Assembly (NCBI RefSeq): GCF_900106765.1
Contig: NZ_FNNG01000009.1
Location: 1 to 64,000 of the forward strand
Length of the DNA: 64,000 nt
Direction of reading: 5' to 3'
Source of the DNA: Tepidimicrobium xylanilyticum
GTDB taxonomy: Bacteria > Bacillota > Clostridia > Tissierellales > Tepidimicrobiaceae
The notes below the pieces were generated by a model, which had not been told where the DNA came from, searched no databases, and saw only the letters and a program-made list of their open reading frames with translations. The position numbers and the translations under genes were made by a program. This document shows, in pieces, positions 47,609-56,819 of the stretch (positions within the stretch are counted from its first letter, which is position 1; each line of letters opens with the position of its first letter).

Positions 47609-48085
47609 ATGAGTAAATACGAAAAAGCGATGAAACTTATGGAGGAGTTCTGCGGGAACGGTAAAGACAACCTTGTGGCCCTTGCGACAATATCCTTAAA
47701 GCCAAACGCTACAGGCAAGCCTCGTCCTGCTGTTCGTATGGTTAATGCATATTACGAAGACGGGGCCTTTTATATTTCTACCGCTTCGTGGAAAAATAAG
47801 ACCCTAGAGATTGGGGAGAACAATGAGGTTTCCATATGCGGATTGGATTTATTTACCGCCAATGGAGTTGCCGAGAATTTAGGTTGGGTTAAAGACGAGA
47901 GGAATGCTGAAATTAGGACCAAGATGAAAAAGTGCTTTGAATGGTTTGATGATCATGGCAACGAAGAAAGTCTAGATTCAATTGTTCTGCGTATCACTCT
48001 TACAGAAGGAACGATTACTGATAACGAAGAAAAATACGGTGAACGATTATATAAAGTTGATTTTATAAATAAAATTGCCAAGTAA
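47609..48085 (+). CDS. Pyridoxamine 5'-phosphate oxidase-like flavin-binding protein
   Basis: 158 residues, a single split-barrel domain with KPRPAVRMVNAYYEDGAFYISTA (ends given) and the C-terminal YGERLYKVDF strand. Many such proteins bind FMN or F420 and reduce unknown substrates. More G/C-rich codons than the surrounding genes, like the DUF2200 gene before it, suggesting both came in together. Confidence 0.78.
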   Translation: MSKYEKAMKLMEEFCGNGKDNLVALATISLKPNATGKPRPAVRMVNAYYEDGAFYISTASWKNKTLEIGENNEVSICGLDLFTANGVAENLGWVKDERNAEIRTKMKKCFEWFDDHGNEESLDSIVLRITLTEGTITDNEEKYGERLYKVDFINKIAK

Positions 48086-48295
48086 ATCAATCAGCCCCTA
48101 GCTAGTATAGTTTGAGCCATTATAATACATAAAAACAGGAGCAAATAGTTTAATTTTTAGATATAGATTTATAAGAATGGTGACAAATTTATGTATATTT
48201 ATTTTATCTTGTATGGATTGTAACAATTTATAAGAGGTCCTCCTATTAGGGTGTTTTTAAACTATTTAAACTAAGAATATAAGGGGGACATAGAG

Positions 48296-49066
48296 ATGAA
48301 GGAAGTTAAAGGAAGTAACGAATTATTTGATTATTTGATTAAAGAAGCTAATGAAAACTTTGAAGGCTGGGACTTTTCATATTTAGAATCAACTGGAAGA
48401 ATGCAAGAGTTTCCACTAAGTTGGAATTATAGGAGCAAAGTTAAGGAGAGAATGTCCGGGATAGTTTCATTATTGGATATGGGAACGGGTGGTGGAGAGT
48501 TCTTATCTTCATTGAGCCCATTGCCTAAATATACTTTTGCTACAGAAGGGTATGAGCCTAACATAAACATTGCAAGGGAAAGGTTAGAGCCCTTGGGAGT
48601 AAAAGTATATAGGGTAGATGATGATAACTCCTTGCCGTTTAACGATGAAAGTTTCGATCTAATAATTAATAGGCATGAATCCTATTCTCCTATGGAAGTT
48701 AAAAGGATTCTTAAAAGACAAGGAACCTTCATAACTCAGCAGGTTGGAGGTTTAAATGATAAGGAAATGAATGAACTTTTAGCTGCCCCTCAAAGTCGGT
48801 ATTATAACTGGAATCTAGGAAAAGCAGTGAGTGAGTTAAATCAAGTGGGCTTAAAGATTGTTGAGCAAAAGGAGGATTTAGTAAAAACAAGATTTTATGA
48901 TATTGGAGCTATAGTATTTTATTTAAAAGCAATACCATGGCAAGTACCAGATTTTACAATAGAAAAATATTTTGAAAGGCTAGAAGAAATTGATAATTTA
49001 ATTCAGAAACAAGGATATATTGACTTTACATGCCACAGGTTTTTTATTATAGCGAATAGAGAATAA
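48296..49066 (+). CDS. Class I SAM-dependent methyltransferase
   Basis: 256 residues with motif I LLDMGTGGGEFLS, the acidic motif at EGYEPN and a post-I PFNDESFDLIINRHES. Small-molecule or nucleic-acid substrate unknown. The 210-nt gap before it (48086-48295) shows an A/T-rich sequence with no other gene or repeat copy. Ends before a hairpin. Confidence 0.85.
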   Translation: MKEVKGSNELFDYLIKEANENFEGWDFSYLESTGRMQEFPLSWNYRSKVKERMSGIVSLLDMGTGGGEFLSSLSPLPKYTFATEGYEPNINIARERLEPLGVKVYRVDDDNSLPFNDESFDLIINRHESYSPMEVKRILKRQGTFITQQVGGLNDKEMNELLAAPQSRYYNWNLGKAVSELNQVGLKIVEQKEDLVKTRFYDIGAIVFYLKAIPWQVPDFTIEKYFERLEEIDNLIQKQGYIDFTCHRFFIIANRE

Positions 49067-49081
49067 ATTATTGATGCAAAG

Positions 49082-49121
49082 AACTGCTCCGTTTCAACGA
49101 ACTAAGTTAGTAGGAGCAGTT
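49082..49121 (+). terminator. Hairpin after the methyltransferase
   Basis: AACTGCTCC (49082-49090) and GGAGCAGTT (49113-49121), 9 bp with a 22-nt loop, followed by TATTTATTAAT rather than a pure T-run. Confidence 0.6.
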
Positions 49122-49227
49122 TATTTATTAATATTTAGCGAATTCCATAAGTTGGAACCTGGTGATATAATGCTTATAAATGGATTTATGCAAAGTAAGA
49201 ACAATTAAATTTTAGAGGAAATCAATA

Positions 49228-49317
49228 TGAGATATATAAAAATTAGCACTGGGATTAAGCCTAGATTTTGCAATTGGAGCAGTATTGGACAACATGAATT
49301 GAAAGAAATAAATTAGA
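49228..49317 (+). CDS. Possible 29-codon leader ORF upstream of thrC
   Basis: ATG with GAGG 8 nt upstream; 29 residues ending KEIN. The stop overlaps the thrC ribosome site (AGAGGGGAG), so translation could be coupled. It carries only one Thr and several Ile codons, so it is not a clear attenuation peptide. Could be chance. Confidence 0.3.
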
Positions 49318-49327
49318 GGGGAGTAAA

Positions 49328-50812
49328 ATGAGATATTTTAGTACGAGAGATAAAACAATTTCAATTTCATCAAGCGAAGCCATTATTCAAGGTATTTCTA
49401 AAGATGGAGGTTTGTTTGTTCCAGAAACTATTCCTAAAATAGATAATCTAATGGAATTGACTAAAATGGATTATCGGAAATTAGCGTATTTTATAATGTC
49501 AAAATTTTTTACAGATTTTGAACCAACTTTGTTAAAGGAAGCGATAAAAGATGCATATGGACAAAAATTTAGCCTTAAAGATATAGTATCCATTGAAAAG
49601 GTCCAAGATAGATATTTATTAGAATTATTCCATGGTCCAACCTATGCTTTTAAAGATATGGCTTTATCCATACTTCCACGTCTATTAAGGATTGCACTGA
49701 AGATCAATGATATAGACAAGGAAATAGTAATATTGACTGCCACGTCAGGGGATACGGGAAAAGCTGCCCTAGAAGGATTTGCCAATGTAGAAGGGATTAA
49801 AATAGTTGTATTCTTCCCTGAAAAGGGAGTAAGCCAGATCCAAAAACTTCAGATGATAACCCAAGAAGGTGAAAATACATTTGTAGTTGGCATTGATGGT
49901 AACTTTGATGAGGCACAAAATGGGGTAAAAAGAATATTTAATGATAGAGAATTTAAAGAGGTATTGGATAAGTATGGCTATATATTATCTTCTGCCAATT
50001 CAATAAATATTGGAAGATTGGTTCCTCAAATAGTATATTATTTTTATGGATATCTAGATCTTTTGAAACAAGGAGAATTAGAAGATGGAGAAAAAATAAA
50101 TATAGTTGTACCTACTGGGAATTTCGGCAATATATTGGCAGCTTATTATGGAAAAAAGATGGGCCTACCTGTGAACAAACTAATATGCGCATCAAATGAA
50201 AATAACGTTTTGACTGACTTCATAAATACAGGAGTATATGATCGTAGAAGGGAATTGAAATTAACCTCATCTCCTTCTATGGATATTCTAATATCCAGTA
50301 ATTTAGAAAGATTGTTGTTTTATATATTAAATGAAGATGATATAGCTGTTAAAGATAAAATGGAAAGGCTAAATAAAAATGGTTTTTACAAGATTAAAAA
50401 TATAAATATAGAGGATTTTTATGGAGATTATTCAACGGAAGATGAAGTAACTAAGACCATAAAGGATGTTTTTGTTCATTACAATTATCTAATGGATCCC
50501 CATACAGCAGTAGCCTACAATGTATATGATAAATACAAATTAAAGACCAAAGATAATACGAAGACTATAATAGCCTCTACTGCCAGCCCTTTTAAATTTG
50601 GAAAGAAAATAGCAGATTCAATTGGATTAAATACCCTTGGAAAAGATGAGTTTCAAATACTAAGAAAACTGGGAGATAAAACTGAAATTAAAATACCAGA
50701 AGGAATATCTTCTTTAAAAGACAAAGCAATAAAACATAACAATTATTGCAGTAAAAAAGAGATGAAGTCAATGCTTAAAAAGTTTTTAAAAGTTGGTGAG
50801 ATCTATGATTAG
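49328..50812 (+). CDS. thrC: Threonine synthase
   Basis: 494-residue PLP enzyme that turns O-phosphohomoserine into threonine. Starts MRYFSTRDKTISI, with ISKDGGLFVPE; PLP Lys in GPTYAFKDMALSIL and the TSGDTGKAA phosphate loop. The long (about 490 residue) form typical of many bacteria. Overlaps thrB by 8 nt, so both are co-translated. AGAGGGGAG upstream. Confidence 0.95.
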   Translation: MRYFSTRDKTISISSSEAIIQGISKDGGLFVPETIPKIDNLMELTKMDYRKLAYFIMSKFFTDFEPTLLKEAIKDAYGQKFSLKDIVSIEKVQDRYLLELFHGPTYAFKDMALSILPRLLRIALKINDIDKEIVILTATSGDTGKAALEGFANVEGIKIVVFFPEKGVSQIQKLQMITQEGENTFVVGIDGNFDEAQNGVKRIFNDREFKEVLDKYGYILSSANSINIGRLVPQIVYYFYGYLDLLKQGELEDGEKINIVVPTGNFGNILAAYYGKKMGLPVNKLICASNENNVLTDFINTGVYDRRRELKLTSSPSMDILISSNLERLLFYILNEDDIAVKDKMERLNKNGFYKIKNINIEDFYGDYSTEDEVTKTIKDVFVHYNYLMDPHTAVAYNVYDKYKLKTKDNTKTIIASTASPFKFGKKIADSIGLNTLGKDEFQILRKLGDKTEIKIPEGISSLKDKAIKHNNYCSKKEMKSMLKKFLKVGEIYD

Positions 50813-51695
50813 GGTAAAGGTACCTGCTACGAGTGCCAATATAGGACCTGGATTTGACGCATTAGGTATTGCCTTAAATCTACATAATTCCTTTAGTTTT
50901 GAAGAAATCCCTGAGGGACTAGAGATTATTGGATGTGATGATAGATATAAAAATAAGAATAATTTGGTCTATATCTCTATGTTAAAAACCCTCGATAAAA
51001 TAGGATATAAGGTTAAAGGAATTAAGATAACCATGGATACCAATATACCTGTTTCTAGAGGTTTAGGTAGTAGCGCTGCCTGTATATTAGGTGGGGTTAT
51101 GGGAGCCAATGGATTAGCAGGTAATCCCCTTTCTAAAGATGAAATATTGAATATAGCCACGGAAATGGAAGGGCATCCAGATAATATTGCTCCTGCATTA
51201 TATGGTGGCATGGTTGTATCTGTAATGGAAATGGGCAAGGTTTATTTTGATAAAGTAAATGTTGCTAAAGGAATAAAATTTGTAGCGTTAGTACCGGATT
51301 TTTCCATTTCTACTAAAAAGGCCAGAAATGTATTGCCAACTGCAGTACCCTATGATGATGCAGTTTACAATGTTGGTCGGGTATCCATTTTAATATCTGC
51401 ATTATCTAATGGTAGGTTTGATTTATTAGAATATGCTGTCGAGGATAGGCTTCACCAATCTTATAGAGGGAAATTAATCCCATATTTCAAAGATATAATT
51501 CATGTGAGTAAAAGATTAGGTGCTTATGGTACCTATTTAAGTGGTGCAGGGCCTACAATAGTTGGAATCATAGATAATGATAATAGTAACTATACAATGG
51601 GGATAAAAGATTATTTTAATTCCATTGGTTTGGATTGGGACATTAAAGAGTTGAAGCTGGATTTAACTGGAGCGGTTATTGAAAGGATTAAGTGA
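50805..51695 (+). CDS. thrB: Homoserine kinase
   Basis: 296-residue GHMP kinase: N-terminal VKVPATSANIGPGFDALGIAL and ATP loop PVSRGLGSSAACILGG. Makes O-phosphohomoserine for ThrC. The ATG at 50805 lies inside thrC and gives the family start; four codons upstream lack support. No homoserine dehydrogenase is in the window; asd and dapG of the same pathway are at 61-63 kb. Confidence 0.95.
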   Translation: MIRVKVPATSANIGPGFDALGIALNLHNSFSFEEIPEGLEIIGCDDRYKNKNNLVYISMLKTLDKIGYKVKGIKITMDTNIPVSRGLGSSAACILGGVMGANGLAGNPLSKDEILNIATEMEGHPDNIAPALYGGMVVSVMEMGKVYFDKVNVAKGIKFVALVPDFSISTKKARNVLPTAVPYDDAVYNVGRVSILISALSNGRFDLLEYAVEDRLHQSYRGKLIPYFKDIIHVSKRLGAYGTYLSGAGPTIVGIIDNDNSNYTMGIKDYFNSIGLDWDIKELKLDLTGAVIERIK

Positions 51696-51715
51696 AAAAA
51701 TGAGCTAAGCTAGTT

Positions 51716-51746
51716 AGAGTAAAGTGTTATCTTTACTCTTTTTTTG
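51716..51746 (+). terminator. Terminator after thrB
   Basis: AGAGTAAAG (51716-51724) and CTTTACTCT (51731-51739), loop TGTTAT, followed by seven T residues. Confidence 0.88.
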
Positions 51747-51873
51747 TTATATTTCATATTTTACAATAATTTTATTGTAAAAATAACACTTGATTATTAA
51801 AGTTTTCATGATAATATATTGATTAAATATTTTTGCAATGAGATAGATTAAAGTAGTGAAGTGAGGAGATAGA

Positions 51874-52377
51874 ATGGAGTTTAGAAAAGCAATAGAATCG
51901 GATATAGACAATATAATGAATATTATTAAGCAAGCACAGGACTATTTCAAAGAGCAAGGGATTGACCAGTGGCAGAATAATTATCCTAATCCTGAAGTTG
52001 TTAGGGAGGATATTGATAGAGGCTATGGATATGTCTTATTGAAAAAAGGTGAAATTGTTGGTACTGTAGCAGTTTCTTTCGATGGGGAAAAGACTTATGA
52101 AAAAATTTATGATGGTCAATGGATTAGCAATTTCGATTATGCAGTTATTCATAGGTTAGCCATTGACAGCAATTATAAAGGACAGGGTTTGGCTTCAATA
52201 ATTGTCAAAAATATAGAGAAGATGTGTCTAAGGGAAAATATTAAGAGTATTAGAATAGACACCCATGAGGACAATGAATCTATGCAAAGACTTATTCAGA
52301 AAAATGGTTTTAAATACTGTGGGATTATTCATTTAAGAGATAATAGTAAAAGATTGGCTTTTGAAAAGATTATTTAG
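51874..52377 (+). CDS. GNAT family N-acetyltransferase
   Basis: 167 residues with the GNAT fold. The acetyl-CoA loop reads HRLAIDSNYKGQGLASIIVKNIE (ends given), and the C-terminal NESMQRLIQKNGFKYCGII is typical. Substrate unknown. GAGGAG upstream. Confidence 0.85.
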   Translation: MEFRKAIESDIDNIMNIIKQAQDYFKEQGIDQWQNNYPNPEVVREDIDRGYGYVLLKKGEIVGTVAVSFDGEKTYEKIYDGQWISNFDYAVIHRLAIDSNYKGQGLASIIVKNIEKMCLRENIKSIRIDTHEDNESMQRLIQKNGFKYCGIIHLRDNSKRLAFEKII

Positions 52378-52426
52378 AAATGGCGAGTTTTATTAATAAA
52401 TGAACTAAATAATAGGAGTTGGAAGA

Positions 52427-53293
52427 ATGAATGCAAAACTTAAGATTATTATTTCCATGGTTGCCTTTGGAACTATAAGCATTTTTGTTAGGAGTATTTC
52501 TCTTTCATCAGGGGAAATTGCTTTTTTTAGAGCAGTTATTGCTGCAATAGTGATTTTAATATATAAGGGCTTAATAGGAAGTAGGTTTTCCCTATTGGAT
52601 ATAAAAAAGGACCTTCCTTTGCTTTTTATATCAGGTGCAGTAATGGGTTTTAATTGGATTTTGCTTTTCGAAGCTTATAAATATACATCAGTTTCAATAG
52701 CTACATTGAGCTATTATTTTTCTCCTGTTATTGTAACGGTATTAAGCCCAGCTTTGTTTAAAGAAAAGATGACAATTAAGCAAATAATATGTTTTATTAT
52801 GTCAACTATAGGGTTAGTGATGGTAATTGGAATCAGTGGGACGGACAAGTCCTCCGCTAATATAGTGGGAATAGGTTTTGGACTTGGGGCAGCAGTTTTT
52901 TATGCGATTGTAATCCTTCTTAATAAGTTTGTTACCAAGGTTTCCGGAGTAGATAAAACGCTAATCCAGTTATTCGCAGCCATAATAGTCCTAATACCCT
53001 ATGTACTTATAACTACAGGTGTAAATATAGAGAATTTAGGTATTATTGGAATTACTAACATTTTAATCCTTGGCATTGTTCATACAGGGATATGCTATTG
53101 TTTATATTTTTCATCTATTAAGGATTTAAAAGGTCAGCAAGTATCAATATTAAGCTATATCGACCCTCTTGTTGCAATAGTTATTTCTGTAGCTGTTTTA
53201 AATGAACCAATAAGTTTTGTGCAGTTAATAGGTGGGATGATGATTTTAGGCTTTACACTATTAAATGAAGTTGAAATAAAATTTAAGTTGTGA
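52427..53293 (+). CDS. EamA/DMT family transporter
   Basis: 288 residues, ten predicted membrane helices in two EamA repeats (about 1-135 and 145-285), each ending in a helix with a conserved Pro-rich or AVxxLNE pattern. Probably exports metabolites; substrate unknown. Downstream terminator is shared with the SLH gene. Confidence 0.85.
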   Translation: MNAKLKIIISMVAFGTISIFVRSISLSSGEIAFFRAVIAAIVILIYKGLIGSRFSLLDIKKDLPLLFISGAVMGFNWILLFEAYKYTSVSIATLSYYFSPVIVTVLSPALFKEKMTIKQIICFIMSTIGLVMVIGISGTDKSSANIVGIGFGLGAAVFYAIVILLNKFVTKVSGVDKTLIQLFAAIIVLIPYVLITTGVNIENLGIIGITNILILGIVHTGICYCLYFSSIKDLKGQQVSILSYIDPLVAIVISVAVLNEPISFVQLIGGMMILGFTLLNEVEIKFKL

Positions 53294-53403
53294 ACCGCAT
53301 AAATTACCAATTTTCCAATAGAACAATTACTAGCCGACTCCTCCTTCTATGTGCTGTTATTAGAATATTGTGTCGTAAAGTTTAATACCATTAAAAAAGT
53401 ACT

Positions 53404-53428
53404 AAGGTTCTGAGTTGTTCAGAACCTT
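53404..53428. terminator. Terminator between convergent EamA and SLH genes
   Basis: AAGGTTCTGA (53404-53413) and TCAGAACCTT (53419-53428), 10 bp with a 5-nt loop. On the minus strand it is followed by AGTACTTTTTTA, so it mainly serves the SLH gene. Confidence 0.8.
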
Positions 53429-53434
53429 ATCATT

Positions 53435-54450
53435 TTAATCTAAAGAGTTCATAAGCCTATAGATAGTTAAAATTGCCTGTTCCTTAGTGTAATTCCCCTT
53501 AGGGTTAAATAGATTGTCTGATCCCATCATTACTGGCGTATTGGTCTTCTTATCTGTCCTGTGAGTGACAAAATCTATAGAAGAAACAGCCCAATCTGAA
53601 AATGAACTCCTATCTTTAAATTGTATAGAACGATTTTCAGATGTGTCTACATTAAATACCTCTGCTAGCCTAGTTAGCATAACAGCAGATTGCTCACGAG
53701 TTATCAAATCATCTGGTCCAAATTTTCTATTGCCATATCCCTTAACTATGTTTAGGGTACTTGCTGCTAAGACATATCTATCACTAGTGTCATCAAAGGG
53801 GTTTTCTTCGTAGCTGTATCCTTTGCTCTCTATTACTTCTTCTATATTTTGATCGGTCTTCAATGAAATTGCTGCAACTACAAGTCTAGCAAATTCAGCC
53901 CTAGTTATGCTCTTTTTATAATTATTCTGCAATTCTAATGGGACATATCCTTCTAATACAGCATCATCTACTGTTACTTCAGCCCAATTGGAAGGCGCAT
54001 TTTCTCCTTCCTGTTTTACAAGATGAAAGGTATACTTGCTGCCAAGATGACTGTCTACTATTCCTTCAAATATCCCTTCTTTTAAGGGGCCTTCTAAATC
54101 TACAAATACATATCCAGATGGTCTTTCAATCCACTCTACACCACGGACATAATAATTCCCAGTGTCAGGTGAATATGTTACTTCACATTTATATCTTCCA
54201 GATGGCACTGATGGATTATCAGGCACTGAGTAAAAGAAGAATTCAGCTATGTACTCTCCATCATCTGTCTTTTCAACCTTTAAAGTAAGACCTGTATGCC
54301 CTTGATTAGCATAATAAGAACCCCTAAAGGTTCCAACCAGTTTATCAAGCTTTGGGTCACCAATGGCAAAACTTGGAACTGGAGTGGATATAATAGTTAT
54401 GGTAAGAGTTAAAAGCAATAAAATTTTTTTGATCTACTTTTTCTTAACAT
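53435..54450 (-). CDS. Secreted SLH-domain protein with a frameshifted start
   Basis: Secreted protein: signal region with cleavage after PSFA, a beta-rich domain (KLDKLVGTFRGSYYANQGH to about residue 130), then two or more SLH repeats (AEFARLVVAAI, ITREQSAVMLTRLAEVF, YTKEQAILTIYRLM) that bind wall polymers. The good start, an ATG at 54450 with GGGGA upstream, is one base out of frame with the body. A run of seven A (minus strand, 54430-54424) with one more A would join them into a perfect signal peptide. The intact frame now opens only at a TTG (54418) without a ribosome site. Confidence 0.8.
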
Positions 54451-54772
54451 TATGTTCCCCTTTTATTGTATATTTATATCCTTTTTAAAGAACTATTATA
54501 TAAATTCTATTGTAAATTAAGGGGAAAAGAATAACAACAATAAAGTTATCATATCAAAGAAAATTATTATGAATAGATTAAAAAGGAACGACCCACTATG
54601 TGGAATGAAGGCCAGAAGGATTAAAAAAATTGTCAACTCATAAATATATAATTATTCACTAGTTTAAGTTGAATTAGTTTTAAATAGATAATATAATAAA
54701 CTGAAAGGCAGTCTACTGAAAAATCCAGTGTGGCTTAGTATTTTAAGTTGAAATAATGAGGTGTTACACTTA

Positions 54773-55393
54773 ATGGAAGATTTAATGTTAGATATTATAA
54801 ACGACTATGGATATATTGGCATCTTTCTACTAATAACCATTGAGAATTTGTTCCCACCAATACCATCCGAAGTGATTTTAACCTTTGGAGGCTTCTTAAC
54901 CACATTTAGCCAAATGGGCTTTTGGGAGGTTGCAATATCTGCAACATTGGGATCGGTATTAGGAGCAATTATATTGTATAGTATTGGTAGACTGTTAACC
55001 ATTGAACGCATATATAACCTTATTGATAGCAATATTGGAAAAAGGCTCCATTTAAAAAAAGAGGACGTTGGCAAAGCAGGCAAATGGTTTAATGAGTATG
55101 AAAATAAGGCAGTATTTATATGTAGATTTGTGCCAATTGTACGCAGTTTGATATCCATACCAGCAGGAATTTCAAAAATGAAAATGGGTCTTTTTGTTTC
55201 TTTGACGGCAATTGGCTCCTTTATATGGAATGCAGTGCTCATATATCTGGGAAGAGTAACAGGAAAAGCATGGCATAATATAGTTGATTATATGGATTTT
55301 TATACAAAGATTGTAGTTATTATTTTTATAATAATTTCTATAGTATTAGGAACAATTTTTGTGAAAAGGAGATTTATTAAGAACAAATATTAA
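54773..55393 (+). CDS. DedA family membrane protein
   Basis: 206 residues with DedA/SNARE-associated features: ENLFPPIPSEVILTFGGF at the N-terminus and a RFVPIVRSLISIPAGISKM re-entrant loop, and several membrane helices. The family includes flippases for undecaprenyl phosphate or phospholipids. GAGGTG upstream. The 322-nt gap before it (54451-54772) holds the SLH promoter region and shows no gene. Confidence 0.9.
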   Translation: MEDLMLDIINDYGYIGIFLLITIENLFPPIPSEVILTFGGFLTTFSQMGFWEVAISATLGSVLGAIILYSIGRLLTIERIYNLIDSNIGKRLHLKKEDVGKAGKWFNEYENKAVFICRFVPIVRSLISIPAGISKMKMGLFVSLTAIGSFIWNAVLIYLGRVTGKAWHNIVDYMDFYTKIVVIIFIIISIVLGTIFVKRRFIKNKY

Positions 55394-55520
55394 AAGGGTA
55401 TATTAAAGTATTTTAATAAATTAAGTATTGGTAAAAACGGATTCCCTTTGTAAAATATTAAATGAAGATGTTGGTATTTATAAATATACCAAAGATATCG
55501 ACTACGGAAAGGAGACTGTG

Positions 55521-56246
55521 ATGGAAAAAAGTCCCAAGACAAAGCATACTAGAGACTGTATGATATGTGGTAAAGAGTTGATTTATTTTGAAGATTATAG
55601 GGAAGCAGAATGTATATATTGCCATAAGAAATTTAAGTCCAATGTAAACTGTTTAGATGGTCATTATGTTTGTGATACATGTCATTCTATGGATGGAGTT
55701 GAATTGATAGAAAGTTATTGTAGAGGGACTGATAAAACTAATCCCTTGGAGATAGCAATTGAATTAATGAAAAGCCCATCGATTAATATGCATGGACCGG
55801 AACACCATTTTCTAGTACCTGCTGTTCTTATAGCGTCCTATTATAACATATTAGATAAAAAAGATGTTAAAACAAAAAAACTTGCAGTAGCAAAGAATAG
55901 GGCTAAGGATATTAAAGGTGGTTTTTGTGGCTTTTATGGTAATTGTGGGGCAGCAGTAGGTGCTGGTATGTATATAAGTATTATTTCTGGGGCAAGTCCA
56001 TTAACTAAGGATAGCTGGGGACTAGCCAATCTAATGACAGGTACTGCTTTAATAACAATGGCCAAAATAGGTGGCCCTAGGTGCTGTAAAAGGAATTCAT
56101 TTATTGCTATCGAAGAAGCAACAAAATTTACGGATGAATTTTTAAATGTAAAACTCTATGATTATAGAGCCCTAAGTCCTATTTGCAGTTTCAGATTGAG
56201 AAATAGAGAATGTCTTAAAGATGAATGTCCTTATTATAGGAGATGA
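55521..56246 (+). CDS. DUF5714 domain-containing Cys-rich protein
   Basis: 241 residues. N-terminal zinc-binding half with several Cys pairs (CMICGKE, CIYCHKKF, CDTCHSMDG), then a DUF5714-type domain with MHGPEHHFLVPAVLIASYYN, GGFCGFYGNCGAAVGAG, and a C-terminal CPYYRR. About 15 Cys. Probably binds metal or Fe-S; function unknown. The ATG at 55521 has AAAGGAGA upstream; a longer frame is not supported. Confidence 0.85.
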   Translation: MEKSPKTKHTRDCMICGKELIYFEDYREAECIYCHKKFKSNVNCLDGHYVCDTCHSMDGVELIESYCRGTDKTNPLEIAIELMKSPSINMHGPEHHFLVPAVLIASYYNILDKKDVKTKKLAVAKNRAKDIKGGFCGFYGNCGAAVGAGMYISIISGASPLTKDSWGLANLMTGTALITMAKIGGPRCCKRNSFIAIEEATKFTDEFLNVKLYDYRALSPICSFRLRNRECLKDECPYYRR

Positions 56247-56760
56247 TATTGATAGTTTAATAATTGCTTATCCAGAGGCGGGGCTAGAGGGGGCTTTATA
56301 TAAGAAGGTATAGGGGTTTAGATAAGTTAAGGTTGTTTATGGACATGCTAATCATTTGTTTACTCCTATTAATATCATATTTATAACAGATACAACTATT
56401 GTAATTTTCTATGCCCTTTTCGGGATTATTACCCTTATCTTAATAGGTAGAGTTAATAGCAGGAACAATGTTCAGTGGCTTAAAAGTACATCATACATAA
56501 TAGGTTTACCTATTATAAGCTATCTGGCGCTGAAAATAGGATTATGATGAAGCAGGAGATAGTAGCAAAAAAGTAGTTAGAAGAGGAGTTGAATATACAT
56601 GGATTGAAGGTATATTTGAAGAAGTCCAATGTGGGGCTAAGAGGTGAAGAGTCTACGGTAAAAGCCTACGATTTATCAAGAGCCGTTATAACTATGATAT
56701 ATAAGTATAATAGGATCATAAGCCATCATATAGAAAATAGTAATCTATAAATAAAAGTTT
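56247..56760 (+). pseudogene. Degenerate coding remnants
   Basis: 572 nt without an intact gene up to the MATE gene. Fragments look like former coding sequence: a hydrophobic 63-codon frame (56356-56547, two membrane helices, no ribosome site or credible start), then DEAGDSSKKVVRRGVEYTWI near 56548 and a further frame with ESTVKAYDLSRAVITMIYKY near 56650, broken by stops. No family recognised. Confidence 0.4.
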
Positions 56761-56777
56761 TTTATATCAATAAAAAA

Positions 56778-56813
56778 CTTTCCCATCTTTAAATAAGGCT
56801 TAAGATGGGAAAG
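56778..56813 (-). terminator. Terminator after the MATE gene
   Basis: CTTTCCCATCTT (56778-56789) and AAGATGGGAAAG (56802-56813), 12-bp stem, 12-nt loop; on the minus strand followed by TTTTTTATTG. Confidence 0.88.
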
Positions 56814-56819
56814 ATATCT

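Noticed and set aside
42079-48295. A Ccr recombinase or other integrase for the rlmH cassettes
   Set aside because: No serine or tyrosine recombinase was found; the only transposase is the broken RAYT, which does not fit site-specific insertion at rlmH.
53938-54288. 116-codon plus-strand ORF opposite the SLH gene
   Set aside because: The SLH reading has domains and a signal peptide; the opposite frame has neither.
56356-56547. 63-codon ORF with two hydrophobic stretches as a real gene
   Set aside because: Its first ATG-type codon has no ribosome site, the frame continues upstream without a start, and flanking frames are broken; kept only as a remnant.
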